Positions 7,429-16,695 are shown, numbered from the stretch's first letter. The stretch is 64,000 bases of DNA from DATNPX01 sp036702975 (GCA_036702975.1 DATNPX010000045.1:1-64000); one strand, 5' to 3'. Notes: generated from the letters alone by a model not told the origin. Made by a program: numbers and translations.

Positions 7429-9996
7429 ATGAAAGCGGTAATCATGGCTGGGGGCTCCGGAACTCGGTTACGCCCGTTGACGAGCGCGCTGCCAAAACCG
7501 ATGGTGCCAGTGGCCAACAAACCGATGGCTGAGCACATTGTGGACCTCCTTAAACAGCACGGTCTAAAGGACATCATATTCACACTCTTCTACTTGCCGG
7601 ATGCCATCAGCAGTTACTTCCAAGACGGCAGCAACTTTGGATGCAAAATCAACTATTCGACCGAAGAGGGCCGTCCGCTTGGAACTGCAGGTTGCGTTAA
7701 GGCTGTTCAGGACGAACTAGACGACACCTTTGTCGTCATCTCAGGAGACTGTCTTACCGACATCGATTTGACAGATGCAATCAAGTTTCACAAAGAGAAA
7801 AAATCCAAAGCCACTATTGTTTTGAAGCGAGTAGAGAACCCTCTCGACTACGGTGTCGTGATCACCGACAGTGATCAACGCATCAAGCGGTTCGTGGAAA
7901 AACCAGGCGCGAGCGAGATTTTCTCCGACACTGTTAACACGGGTATTTATATTCTCGAACCGGAAGTTTTGCTCTATGTCGTCATGGGCCGAGAGCAAGA
8001 TTTCTCGAACGATCTCTTCCCTCTGCTTTTGTTACGCAACGAGCCACTTTACGGTTATGTCGCTGATGGTTACTGGTGCGACATTGGTAACCTTCAAATG
8101 TATAGGCAGGCACATCAAGACTTGCTTGAAGGGCATATCAAATTGAATTTCGATTGCCCTCAAATTCAAGACCGAGTTTGGGTTGGCGAAGGCACCGAAA
8201 TCGATGCCACTGTAAAACTAGAGCCACCAATTTTGATCGGCAAGAACTGCCGCATCGGGCGTGACACGCAGATCGATGCCTTTTCTGTTATTGGCGACAA
8301 CGTCTTGGTGCAAGAAAAAGTCTCCATGAAGCGACCAGTAATCTGGGCCAACTCCTACATAGGTAACCAGGCGATTTTACGTGCTTGCGTCATTTGCGAT
8401 AAGACAACCGTGCACAGCTCAGCTGAAATTCTGGAAGGAGCGATTATTGGCTCTAACTCAGCGATCGGGCAAGAGGCTATCGTGAGTCCAGACGTGCGCA
8501 TCTGGCCAGATAAGACAGTCGACTCCGGTGCTAAGGTAACCTCGTCTTTGATTTGGGGCACTCGGGCACCGCGCACCTTATTTGGTGCTCATGGCGTAAG
8601 AGGCATTGCCAACGTCGAAATTACGCCTGAGTTTGCCGTCAACCTTGCAGCCGCCTACGGAGCTACGCTCAAAGGTGGACCGGTGCTGGTCAGTCGTGAC
8701 TACTGGCGAGTAAGCCATATGATCAGCCGAGTTATAACATCCGGTTTGATCTCGGTTGGCATCGAAGTACAAAACTTGGAGTCGATGTCCTTGCCCATCT
8801 CCAGGTATTACGTCAAGACTCAACGCGCGAGCGGACTAGTGCATGTGCGCGTGTCGCAGCGTGAACCTGAGAAAGTGACTATCGAATTTTTTGATAGTGA
8901 AGGTATCGCCATCACAAAGTCGATGGAAAGAAAGATTGAGTCTACCTTCTTCAAAGAAGATTTCCCTCGCGTTAACTCCGCGGATGTGGGCAACATTATG
9001 TTCCCGAGCCGTGTCCGCGAGTACTACATGGATGAGTTCCTCAAGCACATCAAAGGACAAGTTTTCGAGCAAGACAAGATTCCGTTCTGTATCGTGCCAG
9101 GTTCGAACTACACCCGTGTCACCAAGGCTGGTGGCTTGGCGACGCAAGCACCGAAAGTCGTTATCGACTATGCCATGGCTGAAACCGGTGTGATCCTTCC
9201 TGACTTGCTTGGGCAAATCGGCATCGACACCGTTGTTCTTAATTCGTCGATTAGAAATACTCCTCCTCGACAAGAAGAGCGCGTTGGTTTCCGCAAACAA
9301 TTGGCTGATGTCGTAAGAGCTCTCAACGCTGAACTTGGCGCACAGATTGGCCGTAACGGTGAACAGATGACACTGGTTGATGAAACCGGGCAGATCATCC
9401 GTGGCGAGCTACTGCTGGCAGTAGTTGCCGATATCATTCTGAGAGATAAACCAGGTGGCACTATCGTGGTTCCTGTCAATTCCAGCTCAGTCATTGAACG
9501 CATTGCGGCGCGATATGATTGCAAAGTCGTTCGTTGTAAGGCTTCAGAAACTGAGATCGGCAGCACTACAGCCAAGCTAAAAGGCGCTGTGCTTGGTGGC
9601 AGTGCAAATGGATGCTTCATCTTCCCTGAGTTCCAGAATGGTTACGATGCAATGTTTGCCGTTGGGCAAGTGTTGGAGCACCTGACATACCAAGGACGTT
9701 CCTTGCACCAGGCTGTAGAGGAGCTGCCTCAGCTTATCTACCAGGTGGACTCTGTTCACTGTCCATGGGAGAGAAAAGGTCGGGTGATGCGACTCATGGT
9801 CGAAAAACATAACGACCGCAAGATGGAGTTGCTAGATGGTGTCAAGATTCAAACGCATCCAGACCACTGGATCTTAGTTTTGCCTGACGCCGTTGAGCCA
9901 CTGGTCCACGTGTATGCTGACGGACTCGACTTGCAAAAAACTTCTGCAGACTTGAACGAATACACGCAGATGGTGCGTTATCTGCAACACGCGTAA
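7429..9996 (+). CDS. Mannose-1-phosphate guanylyltransferase-like / phosphomannomutase-like fusion
   Basis: This 855-residue protein has three parts. The nucleotidyltransferase (1-235) carries the NTP-binding signature GGSGTRLRPLT (residues 8-18), SGDCLTDID and FVEKPG. A left-handed beta-helix (about 245-375) has hexapeptide repeats. A phosphohexomutase-like region (384-855) begins FGAHGVRGIAN. It probably makes an NDP-sugar such as GDP-mannose for surface glycans. In the mutase part S476 remains (RVSQREPE where active enzymes have TASHNP-like), but the metal loop DGDxDR is replaced by GRNGEQ (641-646) and the GExSGH sugar loop by GGSANG. That half is therefore likely inactive and structural or regulatory. 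Similar long fusions are known in Cyanobacteria and Actinobacteria. The substrate is inferred. Confidence 0.88.
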   Translation: MKAVIMAGGSGTRLRPLTSALPKPMVPVANKPMAEHIVDLLKQHGLKDIIFTLFYLPDAISSYFQDGSNFGCKINYSTEEGRPLGTAGCVKAVQDELDDTFVVISGDCLTDIDLTDAIKFHKEKKSKATIVLKRVENPLDYGVVITDSDQRIKRFVEKPGASEIFSDTVNTGIYILEPEVLLYVVMGREQDFSNDLFPLLLLRNEPLYGYVADGYWCDIGNLQMYRQAHQDLLEGHIKLNFDCPQIQDRVWVGEGTEIDATVKLEPPILIGKNCRIGRDTQIDAFSVIGDNVLVQEKVSMKRPVIWANSYIGNQAILRACVICDKTTVHSSAEILEGAIIGSNSAIGQEAIVSPDVRIWPDKTVDSGAKVTSSLIWGTRAPRTLFGAHGVRGIANVEITPEFAVNLAAAYGATLKGGPVLVSRDYWRVSHMISRVITSGLISVGIEVQNLESMSLPISRYYVKTQRASGLVHVRVSQREPEKVTIEFFDSEGIAITKSMERKIESTFFKEDFPRVNSADVGNIMFPSRVREYYMDEFLKHIKGQVFEQDKIPFCIVPGSNYTRVTKAGGLATQAPKVVIDYAMAETGVILPDLLGQIGIDTVVLNSSIRNTPPRQEERVGFRKQLADVVRALNAELGAQIGRNGEQMTLVDETGQIIRGELLLAVVADIILRDKPGGTIVVPVNSSSVIERIAARYDCKVVRCKASETEIGSTTAKLKGAVLGGSANGCFIFPEFQNGYDAMFAVGQVLEHLTYQGRSLHQAVEELPQLIYQVDSVHCPWERKGRVMRLMVEKHNDRKMELLDGVKIQTHPDHWILVLPDAVEPLVHVYADGLDLQKTSADLNEYTQMVRYLQHA

Positions 9997-9997
9997 A

Positions 9998-10168
9998 GGC
10001 AATGACCAGTTCCTATTCAAAGGGTGCGCTCGAGACAATGCAATCGCCGGGAAGGGGTTGAATGTATTGATTGTTTCGACGTATTCGAAAGACTATCTCC
10101 TGATCAAAAAAGATGTCCTCGAAAAAGCTAAGCAGGCATTGCTCGATTTGGGCTTCAAGGAAGTCTAA
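9998..10168 (+). pseudogene. 3' remnant of an ACT-domain protein
   Basis: Downstream of the fusion gene, the frame ending at TAA 10166-10168 reads as a typical last strand and helix of a small ACT-domain protein: NVLIVSTYSKDYLLIKKD, then LEKAKQALLDLGFKEV. No ATG, GTG or ribosome-binding site precedes it in frame, and the first half of the domain is missing. This appears to be the surviving tail of a deleted gene. The match is by pattern recognition against the AGISxFxxSTYxTDYxLVK type of ACT domain. Confidence 0.5.
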
Positions 10169-10308
10169 TCATTGTTCTTAGCCGCACGAACGAGCTTTGG
10201 CGCCAGTATCATCGCTTGAATAAACGTTCGTCGAATTCAAAATTATTTGTTTCAACGCTTGTAATCAGTTTTTAGCAACTCCAAGGAGACACTCAACATG
10301 CCCAAACT

Positions 10309-11499
10309 TTGACAAAACTCGCTTCTAGACTAAAAGCTGGCATAACTATGACGAACAGGCGTTGGTGGAAATACAGTATGGCTCAGACAAATCATGAGAT
10401 CTCGGTGCACTTGCACCATCCCGAGCGTTCAATCGATGAGCGTTGTTCCGCTCATCGATTGAGTGAAGAAGCGCATTCGCAGCATCAGGATTCTAAGCAC
10501 TCACTTCATCAAACAAAAGACGCGCATAAAGCTGACTGTCACTTACATCCTCTGCATCCTCTCACGTTGACTGATATCCAACATGAGAAGGACGCTGTTT
10601 TGGATGGCAAACGGTCGACTGCCGAGCGGTTATCGGCCGCACGAACACTCTTGCGCGAGCACATCACTCATTTTGAAGTTGCTTCCGGTACTAGCCATAA
10701 AGAGATCCGCATCGAAGAGAACGCTAAAGATGGTCGCGTGCGCGTTCTAGAACGTGAAAAGCAGCATCCGAAATCGCCTGAACACATCATGCTTGAAGAC
10801 GCTAATCATAAGTCATACACAGATAAGCTATCTACTCACCATTGGATGCTGTCCCATCACAGTCATCATCACCATCGTACCGAATATTCTGCTGTTCAAG
10901 GTCTGCACTATGATGCCTCTACTGCCGATTCATCCGGCACCTACCAACAACCGGTTGGCGCGCGCACCTTTGGCGATATCAACGTCGATCCTAAGTACTT
11001 TCAATTGTCTCAAAATCCTGACGGCTCCAAAACGATAGACTTCAATGGATGCAATGTCGACACGGATGGAGCTAGTCGTCATTCTGAAGATGCATGCTGG
11101 CAGCCTCAGACTAGCCTGCGCTTGACTAACGGTGAATCTTTGAACACCGACCTAGACAACTTCGTCGTCTTGTCTGCGAGCCTGGCTCGGGCATGTGGTG
11201 TCAAGCTTGGTGACTATGGCTATCTGGTCGACAAAGAGACCGGACGAGCAGTACCTGTTGTTTTTGGCGATGTTGGTCCAGAAGGTAAAAAATCAGCCGA
11301 AGCATCGGTGCATGCGATTAAGCAGCTCGGACGCGGAGTGCATATTGATGGAAATCATGGTCTCAGTGGTCGATTTCAAGTCGTGATTGTGCCCCACACT
11401 GGAGACCATACCGGCAACATCGCGCGTTCACCTGAGCAGATTCAAGTGGCACTGAACAATCTTGGTACAAATTCTAGTGTAAATTCAAAGGTCGGTTAA
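10309..11499 (+). CDS. His-rich protein with a GH75 chitosanase-like domain; 5' end uncertain
   Basis: The N-terminal 220 residues are rich in His, Glu and Lys (HSHHHHRTEY and similar) and look disordered. Residues about 225-390 resemble glycoside hydrolase family 75 (chitosanase): GCNVDTDG, TDLDNFVVLSASLARACGV, GDYGYLVDKETGRAVPVVFGDVGPEGKKSAEAS, with the D and E of GDVG...AEAS in the places expected for catalytic acids. It may cleave chitosan or related amino-sugar polymers. No signal peptide is seen. A strong AAGGAG (10283-10288) serves an ATG at 10298 that hits TGA after four codons (MPKL). One extra base in the TTT run would join that start to this frame, so there is either a frameshift or stop/restart on the TTGA overlap. 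ATG 10348 and 10378 are alternatives. Confidence 0.7.
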   Translation: MTKLASRLKAGITMTNRRWWKYSMAQTNHEISVHLHHPERSIDERCSAHRLSEEAHSQHQDSKHSLHQTKDAHKADCHLHPLHPLTLTDIQHEKDAVLDGKRSTAERLSAARTLLREHITHFEVASGTSHKEIRIEENAKDGRVRVLEREKQHPKSPEHIMLEDANHKSYTDKLSTHHWMLSHHSHHHHRTEYSAVQGLHYDASTADSSGTYQQPVGARTFGDINVDPKYFQLSQNPDGSKTIDFNGCNVDTDGASRHSEDACWQPQTSLRLTNGESLNTDLDNFVVLSASLARACGVKLGDYGYLVDKETGRAVPVVFGDVGPEGKKSAEASVHAIKQLGRGVHIDGNHGLSGRFQVVIVPHTGDHTGNIARSPEQIQVALNNLGTNSSVNSKVG

Positions 11500-11500
11500 C

Positions 11501-12523
11501 TCAGTAGCTAAATTTTCCTAGTTGCACTTTTCCGCGGAATACCCAGTAGACGACCGCTGTGTAGCAAAAGACGAACGGCAATCCCAATCCGGCAACAATA
11601 AGCATGATCCCTAACGTTTTGTGTGAAGAAGCTGCGTTGTAAACATTGATGTTCAGCGCAGGATCGTGATGCGATACGATCAAGTTCGGAAACATTGCCG
11701 CACCGAAGAGAAACGTCAGTGCGGCAATCGTGCAACATGATGATACGAACGCGTGCCCTGGTCTGTTGGTGAAAATTGCTCGCGGAATATTTGCGATTGC
11801 CAGCACGTTAAGAAGCACTACCAGCCAGGTGAGAGGGAACTTGATCAGATTGGCGGTGGCAAGAGGTAGGGTGGCGAGCGTAACGATCGTCGTCAACATA
11901 TAAAACACCATGAATATGCCGAACGTCGTCCACATCCAACTGTGCAGCTGTTTCTGAAGCGTACCTTCAGTCTTTAGATACAAATAAATCGAACCATGCA
12001 TCGCGCACGTTGCAACGGTGAAGGCTCCTACCAGCAGCGAATACGGCGTGAAAAGATCTGCGAAATGCCCGCTGAAGGCCATATCGTTCCCGAGGGGCAG
12101 TCCCATGAATGAGTCTCCCGCAAGAACTCCAAAGAGAAATGCAGCCGAAGCGCTAGAGAGCGCAAACCCAACGTCCCACATCTGACGCCACCACGGCCAG
12201 TTCTGCTTGCTGCGAAATTCAATTGAGACTGCGCGGAATATCAGAGCGCAAAGAAGCATCATAAACGCAAGATAAAATCCGGAAAATGCTGCCGCATAAG
12301 CGTTTGGAAAAGCCGCGAAGAGCGCACCTCCGAACGTTACGAGCCAGACCTCATTGCCGTCCCAGAGAGGACCAATTGAGTTGAGAAACAGTCGGCGATG
12401 AATATCGTCCTTGGCAAACAAGTGCAAGATACCGACGCCAAAATCGAAGCCGTCAAGGATCGCGTAACCGGTCAAAAGAACACCGAGCAGGATAAACCAG
12501 ACATCGTTAAAACTAATGTGCAT
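11501..12523 (-). CDS. cydB: Cytochrome bd oxidase subunit II
   Basis: This 340-residue polytopic membrane protein has about eight or nine hydrophobic segments. The N-terminal block GYAILDGFDFGVGILH and the motif GNEVWLVTFGGALFAAFP are diagnostic of CydB. With CydA it forms the terminal quinol oxidase that reduces oxygen to water with high affinity and without proton pumping. It overlaps the 3' end of cydA by 11 bp, so the two are translationally coupled. Its 3' end is 1 bp from the convergent GH75 gene. Confidence 0.96.
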   Translation of the reverse strand: MHISFNDVWFILLGVLLTGYAILDGFDFGVGILHLFAKDDIHRRLFLNSIGPLWDGNEVWLVTFGGALFAAFPNAYAAAFSGFYLAFMMLLCALIFRAVSIEFRSKQNWPWWRQMWDVGFALSSASAAFLFGVLAGDSFMGLPLGNDMAFSGHFADLFTPYSLLVGAFTVATCAMHGSIYLYLKTEGTLQKQLHSWMWTTFGIFMVFYMLTTIVTLATLPLATANLIKFPLTWLVVLLNVLAIANIPRAIFTNRPGHAFVSSCCTIAALTFLFGAAMFPNLIVSHHDPALNINVYNAASSHKTLGIMLIVAGLGLPFVFCYTAVVYWVFRGKVQLGKFSY

Positions 12524-14063
12524 CTTTTGTATCCTGCTCGTTTGTTTGCTGTGCGTCTTCTGCTTCTTTTGTACTTGTATTTATACTTGTACTAGTGCTT
12601 GCAATTGCAGCCGGTCCAGCCTCTGGTTTCGAGTCCGGAGTCCCTGTTAACGAATATCTGCCATGTTGGAACATTCTGGCTGCTACTTCAAGCAGTCTGT
12701 CACTATCGTCAATGCCGGGTGCTGGTGCATTCGATAGCTCCGGCCCGTGCTGTATCTTGTCATTTAAGACAAAGACCCAAACGGCAAACAGGAAAAGATA
12801 AACGATTCCAAACATGATGATCGATGCAAGAACGTGCGTGGGTGCAAGATGAGGAGAGACTCCGTCAGTCGTCCGCAGAAGCCCATAGACCAACCAAGGT
12901 TGCCGTCCGACTTCGGCGCATACCCAGCCGGTCTCGTTGGCTGCATAGCCACCAAGCACTGAAAATACATAGCACCACAAAAGCCACCTTTGCTGGAACA
13001 ATGCTCCGCGCCAGTATAAAAGTAAACCGAGCAGCGACATTCCGATGAAGAACATGCCCAGAGCGATCATGATGTGATAGCTAAGAAATGGAATTACAAC
13101 TGGCGGCCAATCTTCTTTGGGAAACTTATCGAGGCCCGTGACGGGTTTATTTGGGTCGTCGTAAACCAGCACACTTAAGAAGTTGGGAATTGCTAGGCCA
13201 AAGTTGACTTCTTCTTTCTTAGGGTTTGGAATTCCAAAGAGATATAGTTCACTGCCGGTGGTGCCTGTCTTATAGTGCGCTTCGAGCGCTGCTAATTTTG
13301 CCGGTTGGTTTCGTGCCACTGCGCGTGCTTGCATGTGTCCCGAAACCAGCTCCGAACAGGAGCCGAGAGCTGCGTATATCAGTGCAATCAGGAAGGTATG
13401 CTTGGCGAACTCCTGGTGCTTATTCTTTAGCAAATAGAATGCGGCGATACTTAGTGCAAAAAAGGCACCTAAGATGAAAGCGCCGAGCCAAACGTGTGTA
13501 AGGCGATACATGCTGGATGGGTTGAAGACCATCGCCCAGAAATCTGTGATCTCAGCACGAACAAAACCGCTCGCCGTCTTGACTAGATGATAGCCTGCGG
13601 GTGTTTGCTGCCAGGAATTGGCGATAGTGATCCAAACTGAGGAAAAGACCGATCCCAGTGCCACCATGCACGTAGAGAAATAGTGCATGCGCGCACTTAC
13701 TTTGTCCCAGCCAAAAACGACGACGGCAAGAAATCCTGATTCCAGAAAGAATGCGAAGATTCCTTCTGCTGCCAGTGCAGACCCGAAGACGTCGCCAACA
13801 AACCGCGAATAGATAGCCCAGTTTGTTCCGAACTGAAACTCCATGACGATACCAGTTGCTACACCAATGGCGAAATTGACGGCGAAGAGCTTCGTCCAGA
13901 ACTGCGCCATCTCCTTGAAAATCGGGTTTTTGGTCTTGATCCAGACTCCTTCAACGATGATAAGAAAGACACCGAGCCCGATGGTAAGTGGCGGAAATAT
14001 GTAGTGAAACATGATTGTCAACGCGAACTGGATGCGTGACAACAAAACTACGTCTAGATGCAT
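12513..14063 (-). CDS. cydA: Cytochrome bd oxidase subunit I
   Basis: This polytopic protein carries the hemes and quinol site of cytochrome bd. The N-terminus LSRIQFALTIMFHYIFPPL holds a conserved heme-ligand His. The Q-loop side is short (the CydA S-type), and GRQPWLVYGLLRT is the conserved family block. The frame is open back to 14198, but I chose ATG 14063 because GAGG sits five bases before it and MHLDVVLLSRIQ matches usual CydA N-termini; ATG 14087 is second choice. The 70-residue C-terminus is hydrophilic and Ser/Thr-rich. The start faces the NarL-type regulator gene across an intergenic region with strong dyads. Confidence 0.95.
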   Translation of the reverse strand: MHLDVVLLSRIQFALTIMFHYIFPPLTIGLGVFLIIVEGVWIKTKNPIFKEMAQFWTKLFAVNFAIGVATGIVMEFQFGTNWAIYSRFVGDVFGSALAAEGIFAFFLESGFLAVVVFGWDKVSARMHYFSTCMVALGSVFSSVWITIANSWQQTPAGYHLVKTASGFVRAEITDFWAMVFNPSSMYRLTHVWLGAFILGAFFALSIAAFYLLKNKHQEFAKHTFLIALIYAALGSCSELVSGHMQARAVARNQPAKLAALEAHYKTGTTGSELYLFGIPNPKKEEVNFGLAIPNFLSVLVYDDPNKPVTGLDKFPKEDWPPVVIPFLSYHIMIALGMFFIGMSLLGLLLYWRGALFQQRWLLWCYVFSVLGGYAANETGWVCAEVGRQPWLVYGLLRTTDGVSPHLAPTHVLASIIMFGIVYLFLFAVWVFVLNDKIQHGPELSNAPAPGIDDSDRLLEVAARMFQHGRYSLTGTPDSKPEAGPAAIASTSTSINTSTKEAEDAQQTNEQDTKDAH

Positions 14064-14183
14064 AAATGCCTCAATCGCTTTCGGCATGAAAGCGTTCCTG
14101 AGCAAATCCTCATCACACATTGGTGATGGCCCGCTTGTTTCCGACGAGCAAAGCGGCGGTGTATGCAGTATTCGATTCAGGTG

Positions 14184-14212
14184 ATGCAAATGTATCACAT
14201 CCGCATTTGCAT
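14184..14212. promoter_or_regulatory. Inverted repeat ATGCAAATG-N11-CATTTGCAT upstream of cydA
   Basis: Perfect 9-bp arms (14184-14192 and 14204-14212) are separated by 11 bp, so the half-site centres are 20 bp (about two helical turns) apart. The repeat lies 121 bp before the chosen cydA start and within the divergent promoter region shared with the response regulator. This geometry fits a dimeric repressor or activator site. It does not match an FNR or CRP box. Confidence 0.5.
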
Positions 14213-14259
14213 AGCGCGACGTGTGTCGAATTCTTTAGTCTTATGGACTGCCGTAAGCC

Positions 14260-14277
14260 GCGCAGAAATTTCTGCGC
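14260..14277. promoter_or_regulatory. Perfect 18-bp palindrome between cydA and the response regulator
   Basis: GCGCAGAAATTTCTGCGC is fully self-complementary with no spacer. No T-run follows on either strand, so it is not a simple terminator. Its central position between two divergent transcription units suggests an operator. A looser dyad, TTGTG-N12-CACAA (14305-14326), lies nearer the response-regulator start. Confidence 0.5.
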
Positions 14278-14408
14278 AATGTCAAACTTGGCTGTGATTT
14301 GTTGTTGTGATTAAGGTATTACACAATAGGGTTGTAACTATTGGTTCAACTTTTTATCGGTATTGAATACCGGCAGGTAATCCAAAAAATTCCAGGCAGG
14401 TTGAAACG

Positions 14409-15029
14409 GTGGACAATCGCACAAGAATCCTGATCGTCGAAGATCATCATGTCACCCTAGATGGCTTGCACTTTGGCTTGTCTCGCGAAGGCGATTTAGA
14501 GGTCGTCGGTACAGCCACCTCATCAGACGAAGGTTTAGCGAAGGCTGCGGAACTCAGTCCCGATATTATCTTGCTGGATCTGCACTTGCCGGGGAGCACC
14601 GGTCCGAAAACGACCGTTAAATCGTTTTGTGCTGTTCCCCGCACTCAGGTCGTAGTTTTTTCTGGCGAGAATCGCATGGCGTTTATTCAGACCGTGCTTG
14701 GTCTGGGCGTGGCAGGCTATCTTTTGAAATCAGAAAGTGTGGCTGAAGTTGCCGGAGCAATCCGTGAGGTAATGTCTGGTAAGAAGCCTGTACTTTCAAA
14801 AGAACTTGTTTCGGGTGAAACTAAAGTGACTAAGTCTGAGCAGGAAGTTCTAAAGATGCTTGCCAGAGGCATGAAGTACAGCGATATCGCTGAACGGCGC
14901 CAGGCATCGCCTGCCACTGTGCGGAAACAGTGTGAGTTGTTGTTGCTTAAATTAGGTCTTGAAAGTAGAGAACAGTTGATCGCGTGGGCAGTACAAAGTG
15001 GTTACGGGAATTTAGAGCTGGAGGCATGA
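14409..15029 (+). CDS. NarL/FixJ-type response regulator
   Basis: This 206-residue protein has a receiver (5-120) with acidic E11-D12, phospho-acceptor D57 (LLDLHLPG), switch Ser in FSG and Lys in LLKSES. A LuxR-type helix-turn-helix follows (145-200): SEQEVLKMLARGMKYSDIA, then SPATVRKQCELLLLKLGL. It should bind DNA as a dimer when phosphorylated. It starts at GTG and overlaps the histidine kinase by ATGA, so the kinase is surely its partner. Its divergent orientation to cydAB makes the oxidase a plausible target. Confidence 0.92.
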   Translation: MDNRTRILIVEDHHVTLDGLHFGLSREGDLEVVGTATSSDEGLAKAAELSPDIILLDLHLPGSTGPKTTVKSFCAVPRTQVVVFSGENRMAFIQTVLGLGVAGYLLKSESVAEVAGAIREVMSGKKPVLSKELVSGETKVTKSEQEVLKMLARGMKYSDIAERRQASPATVRKQCELLLLKLGLESREQLIAWAVQSGYGNLELEA

Positions 15030-16537
15030 AAAAACACATTGTCTTCGAAAGCATCGCTCGCGGGCTCGATCGCATTCGTGCTCAGCTAATACGCCAGCGC
15101 GTCGATGACTTTCATGAAGGGTATGAAGGAGATCTCGAGAGCGGAGAGGGGTCAGACGATATTGACTTTGACAATGCTTATGCGAGTAAGCGCACCGTTC
15201 CCGCTAACCGGGGTGTCGATCTCGAAAAACGCGCACAGTTAGAGGTTTACCAGACACTCTGGCTCGAGGATTTGATCGCCAAAGCATTTGCCAGCACGGA
15301 AGAGAATGTCTCTGGCGAAGAACAGGAGTTTGACGCCGCGCCTGTCAGCGACAGTGCGCGCGAATCGACTCGACGCCTCATGTCGCTCCTCTATGCCACT
15401 TTCTCGAGTTTGACTGCCGAGTTCAATAAATTGGTGACGGGTTATCCGCAGCTTTCGCACCTTCGAGTAGGTGTCACTGAAGTGAGCGAAGTTCGAGAGT
15501 CTCTTCCGGAGACCGCTTTCTCCGAGCAACGACCTGGCACGGCCACCTATTTTCGCTCGAGAACATCTAACAGTGACTGGAGTTTGAGCATCAGAGGAAG
15601 CGCTGGTCGCATAGAGTTTTTTCTGTTGCCTGCACCTGAGACTTTCTTCCTGTCGCGGGCCGAGACTATGAATCGGCTGCAAGCAGTTTTTACATTGAAC
15701 AGCAACATCGAATCTGATGTCTGGATGATCGATGGGTTGACTGTTGATCCTGACGAGTTGTTCTATTCCTGTCGGTCTCTTTTCAAAAGTCTGATCCTTG
15801 CCTCGTCTCCCGGCACCGAGTCTGAGGGCTTTACTTCCCACCTTTTAGCAAATCTCGAAGGGGAAGCTCTGCGGGACACTGTCAAACAAATTATGCTGAC
15901 CGAGCAAAATATGGTGCAGAAAATAGTCAGCCAGCAAGAAGAGATCCAAAATCGCATCGCGCGCGACCTGCACGATGCGGTCATCGCCGACATCATGTCT
16001 TTGAAGCGTGGACTTGCCAGCGACAAGCGAATGTCGAACGAACTTCTCTCTGCATCACTCGATCAAATTTGCCAGAAGTTGCGCGAGATCTGTCACGACC
16101 TTGCCCCCCGAGATTTGAAAGATTGGGGATTGCAAACTGTGCTCGACGATCTTGTCGAGCGGCTTGGCCAGCGCACTGGTGCGGATTGCTCGTTTATTTT
16201 TGAAGGTGAGATGCCAGATCTGCCTTATCAGGTTCAGCTGCATATCTATCGCATAGCTCAAGAGTCTTTAAACAACATTGAGAAATATGCGGAGGCTTCC
16301 CGAATAATTGTTCAGCTGGAAGCCGATGCCCACAACATCAAATTGACGTTGCGTGATAACGGCAAGGGCTTCGTCAATCCTGCAGATAGTGACACTCGCA
16401 GCAAGCGAGAAGGTGGTACCGGACTCAGTGGTATCAAAGAGAGAACGGAAATGATTCGCTGCTTCTTCCCCGCTCGTCTTCTGGTGGTATCTAAGCCAGG
16501 CAAAGGTTCCGTAACCACTCTTGAGGTTAGGGTTTAA
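15026..16537 (+). CDS. Soluble NarX/DesK-type histidine kinase with an uncharacterised sensory domain
   Basis: I start this 503-residue protein at ATG 15026, which has GGAGG upstream and a 4-bp overlap with the regulator, rather than 42 bp earlier. The dimerisation/phosphotransfer segment has RIARDLHDAVIADIMSL with phospho-His H316 (HisKA_3 type). The C-terminal HATPase has AQESLNNIEKYA (N box), DNGKGF and GGTGLSGIKER. There is no membrane segment, so the signal is cytosolic. Residues about 117-258 form a domain shared with the protein at 16759: EFN, VTEV, FRSR, SLSIRGS and FFLLPA motifs in the same order. No known ligand pocket is recognised. It should phosphorylate the regulator just upstream. 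Confidence 0.9.
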   Translation: MKKHIVFESIARGLDRIRAQLIRQRVDDFHEGYEGDLESGEGSDDIDFDNAYASKRTVPANRGVDLEKRAQLEVYQTLWLEDLIAKAFASTEENVSGEEQEFDAAPVSDSARESTRRLMSLLYATFSSLTAEFNKLVTGYPQLSHLRVGVTEVSEVRESLPETAFSEQRPGTATYFRSRTSNSDWSLSIRGSAGRIEFFLLPAPETFFLSRAETMNRLQAVFTLNSNIESDVWMIDGLTVDPDELFYSCRSLFKSLILASSPGTESEGFTSHLLANLEGEALRDTVKQIMLTEQNMVQKIVSQQEEIQNRIARDLHDAVIADIMSLKRGLASDKRMSNELLSASLDQICQKLREICHDLAPRDLKDWGLQTVLDDLVERLGQRTGADCSFIFEGEMPDLPYQVQLHIYRIAQESLNNIEKYAEASRIIVQLEADAHNIKLTLRDNGKGFVNPADSDTRSKREGGTGLSGIKERTEMIRCFFPARLLVVSKPGKGSVTTLEVRV

Positions 16538-16695
16538 GCCTAAGTTTCATAGTGAACTCGATTATTTTGCTATATACACTAATTTGTTAATTTACAGGTG
16601 TGCCTAGTTACCTGGATAATCAAAGTGGTTGATTGCGTGGCTGAGTAGCTAAAATTAAAAGGGGACGTTGAAGCGCATCTGCTGTTGCGGTGCGT

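Noticed and set aside
9101..9115. GGTTCGAAC, a tRNA T-loop-like string
   Set aside because: It lies inside the nucleotidyltransferase fusion gene and no cloverleaf can be built around it. Similar GGTTCGA strings near 60235 and 61947 also lack acceptor stems.
14305..14326. TTGTG-N12-CACAA as a CRP/FNR site
   Set aside because: The spacing and half-sites do not fit TGTGA-N6-TCACA or TTGAT-N4-ATCAA.
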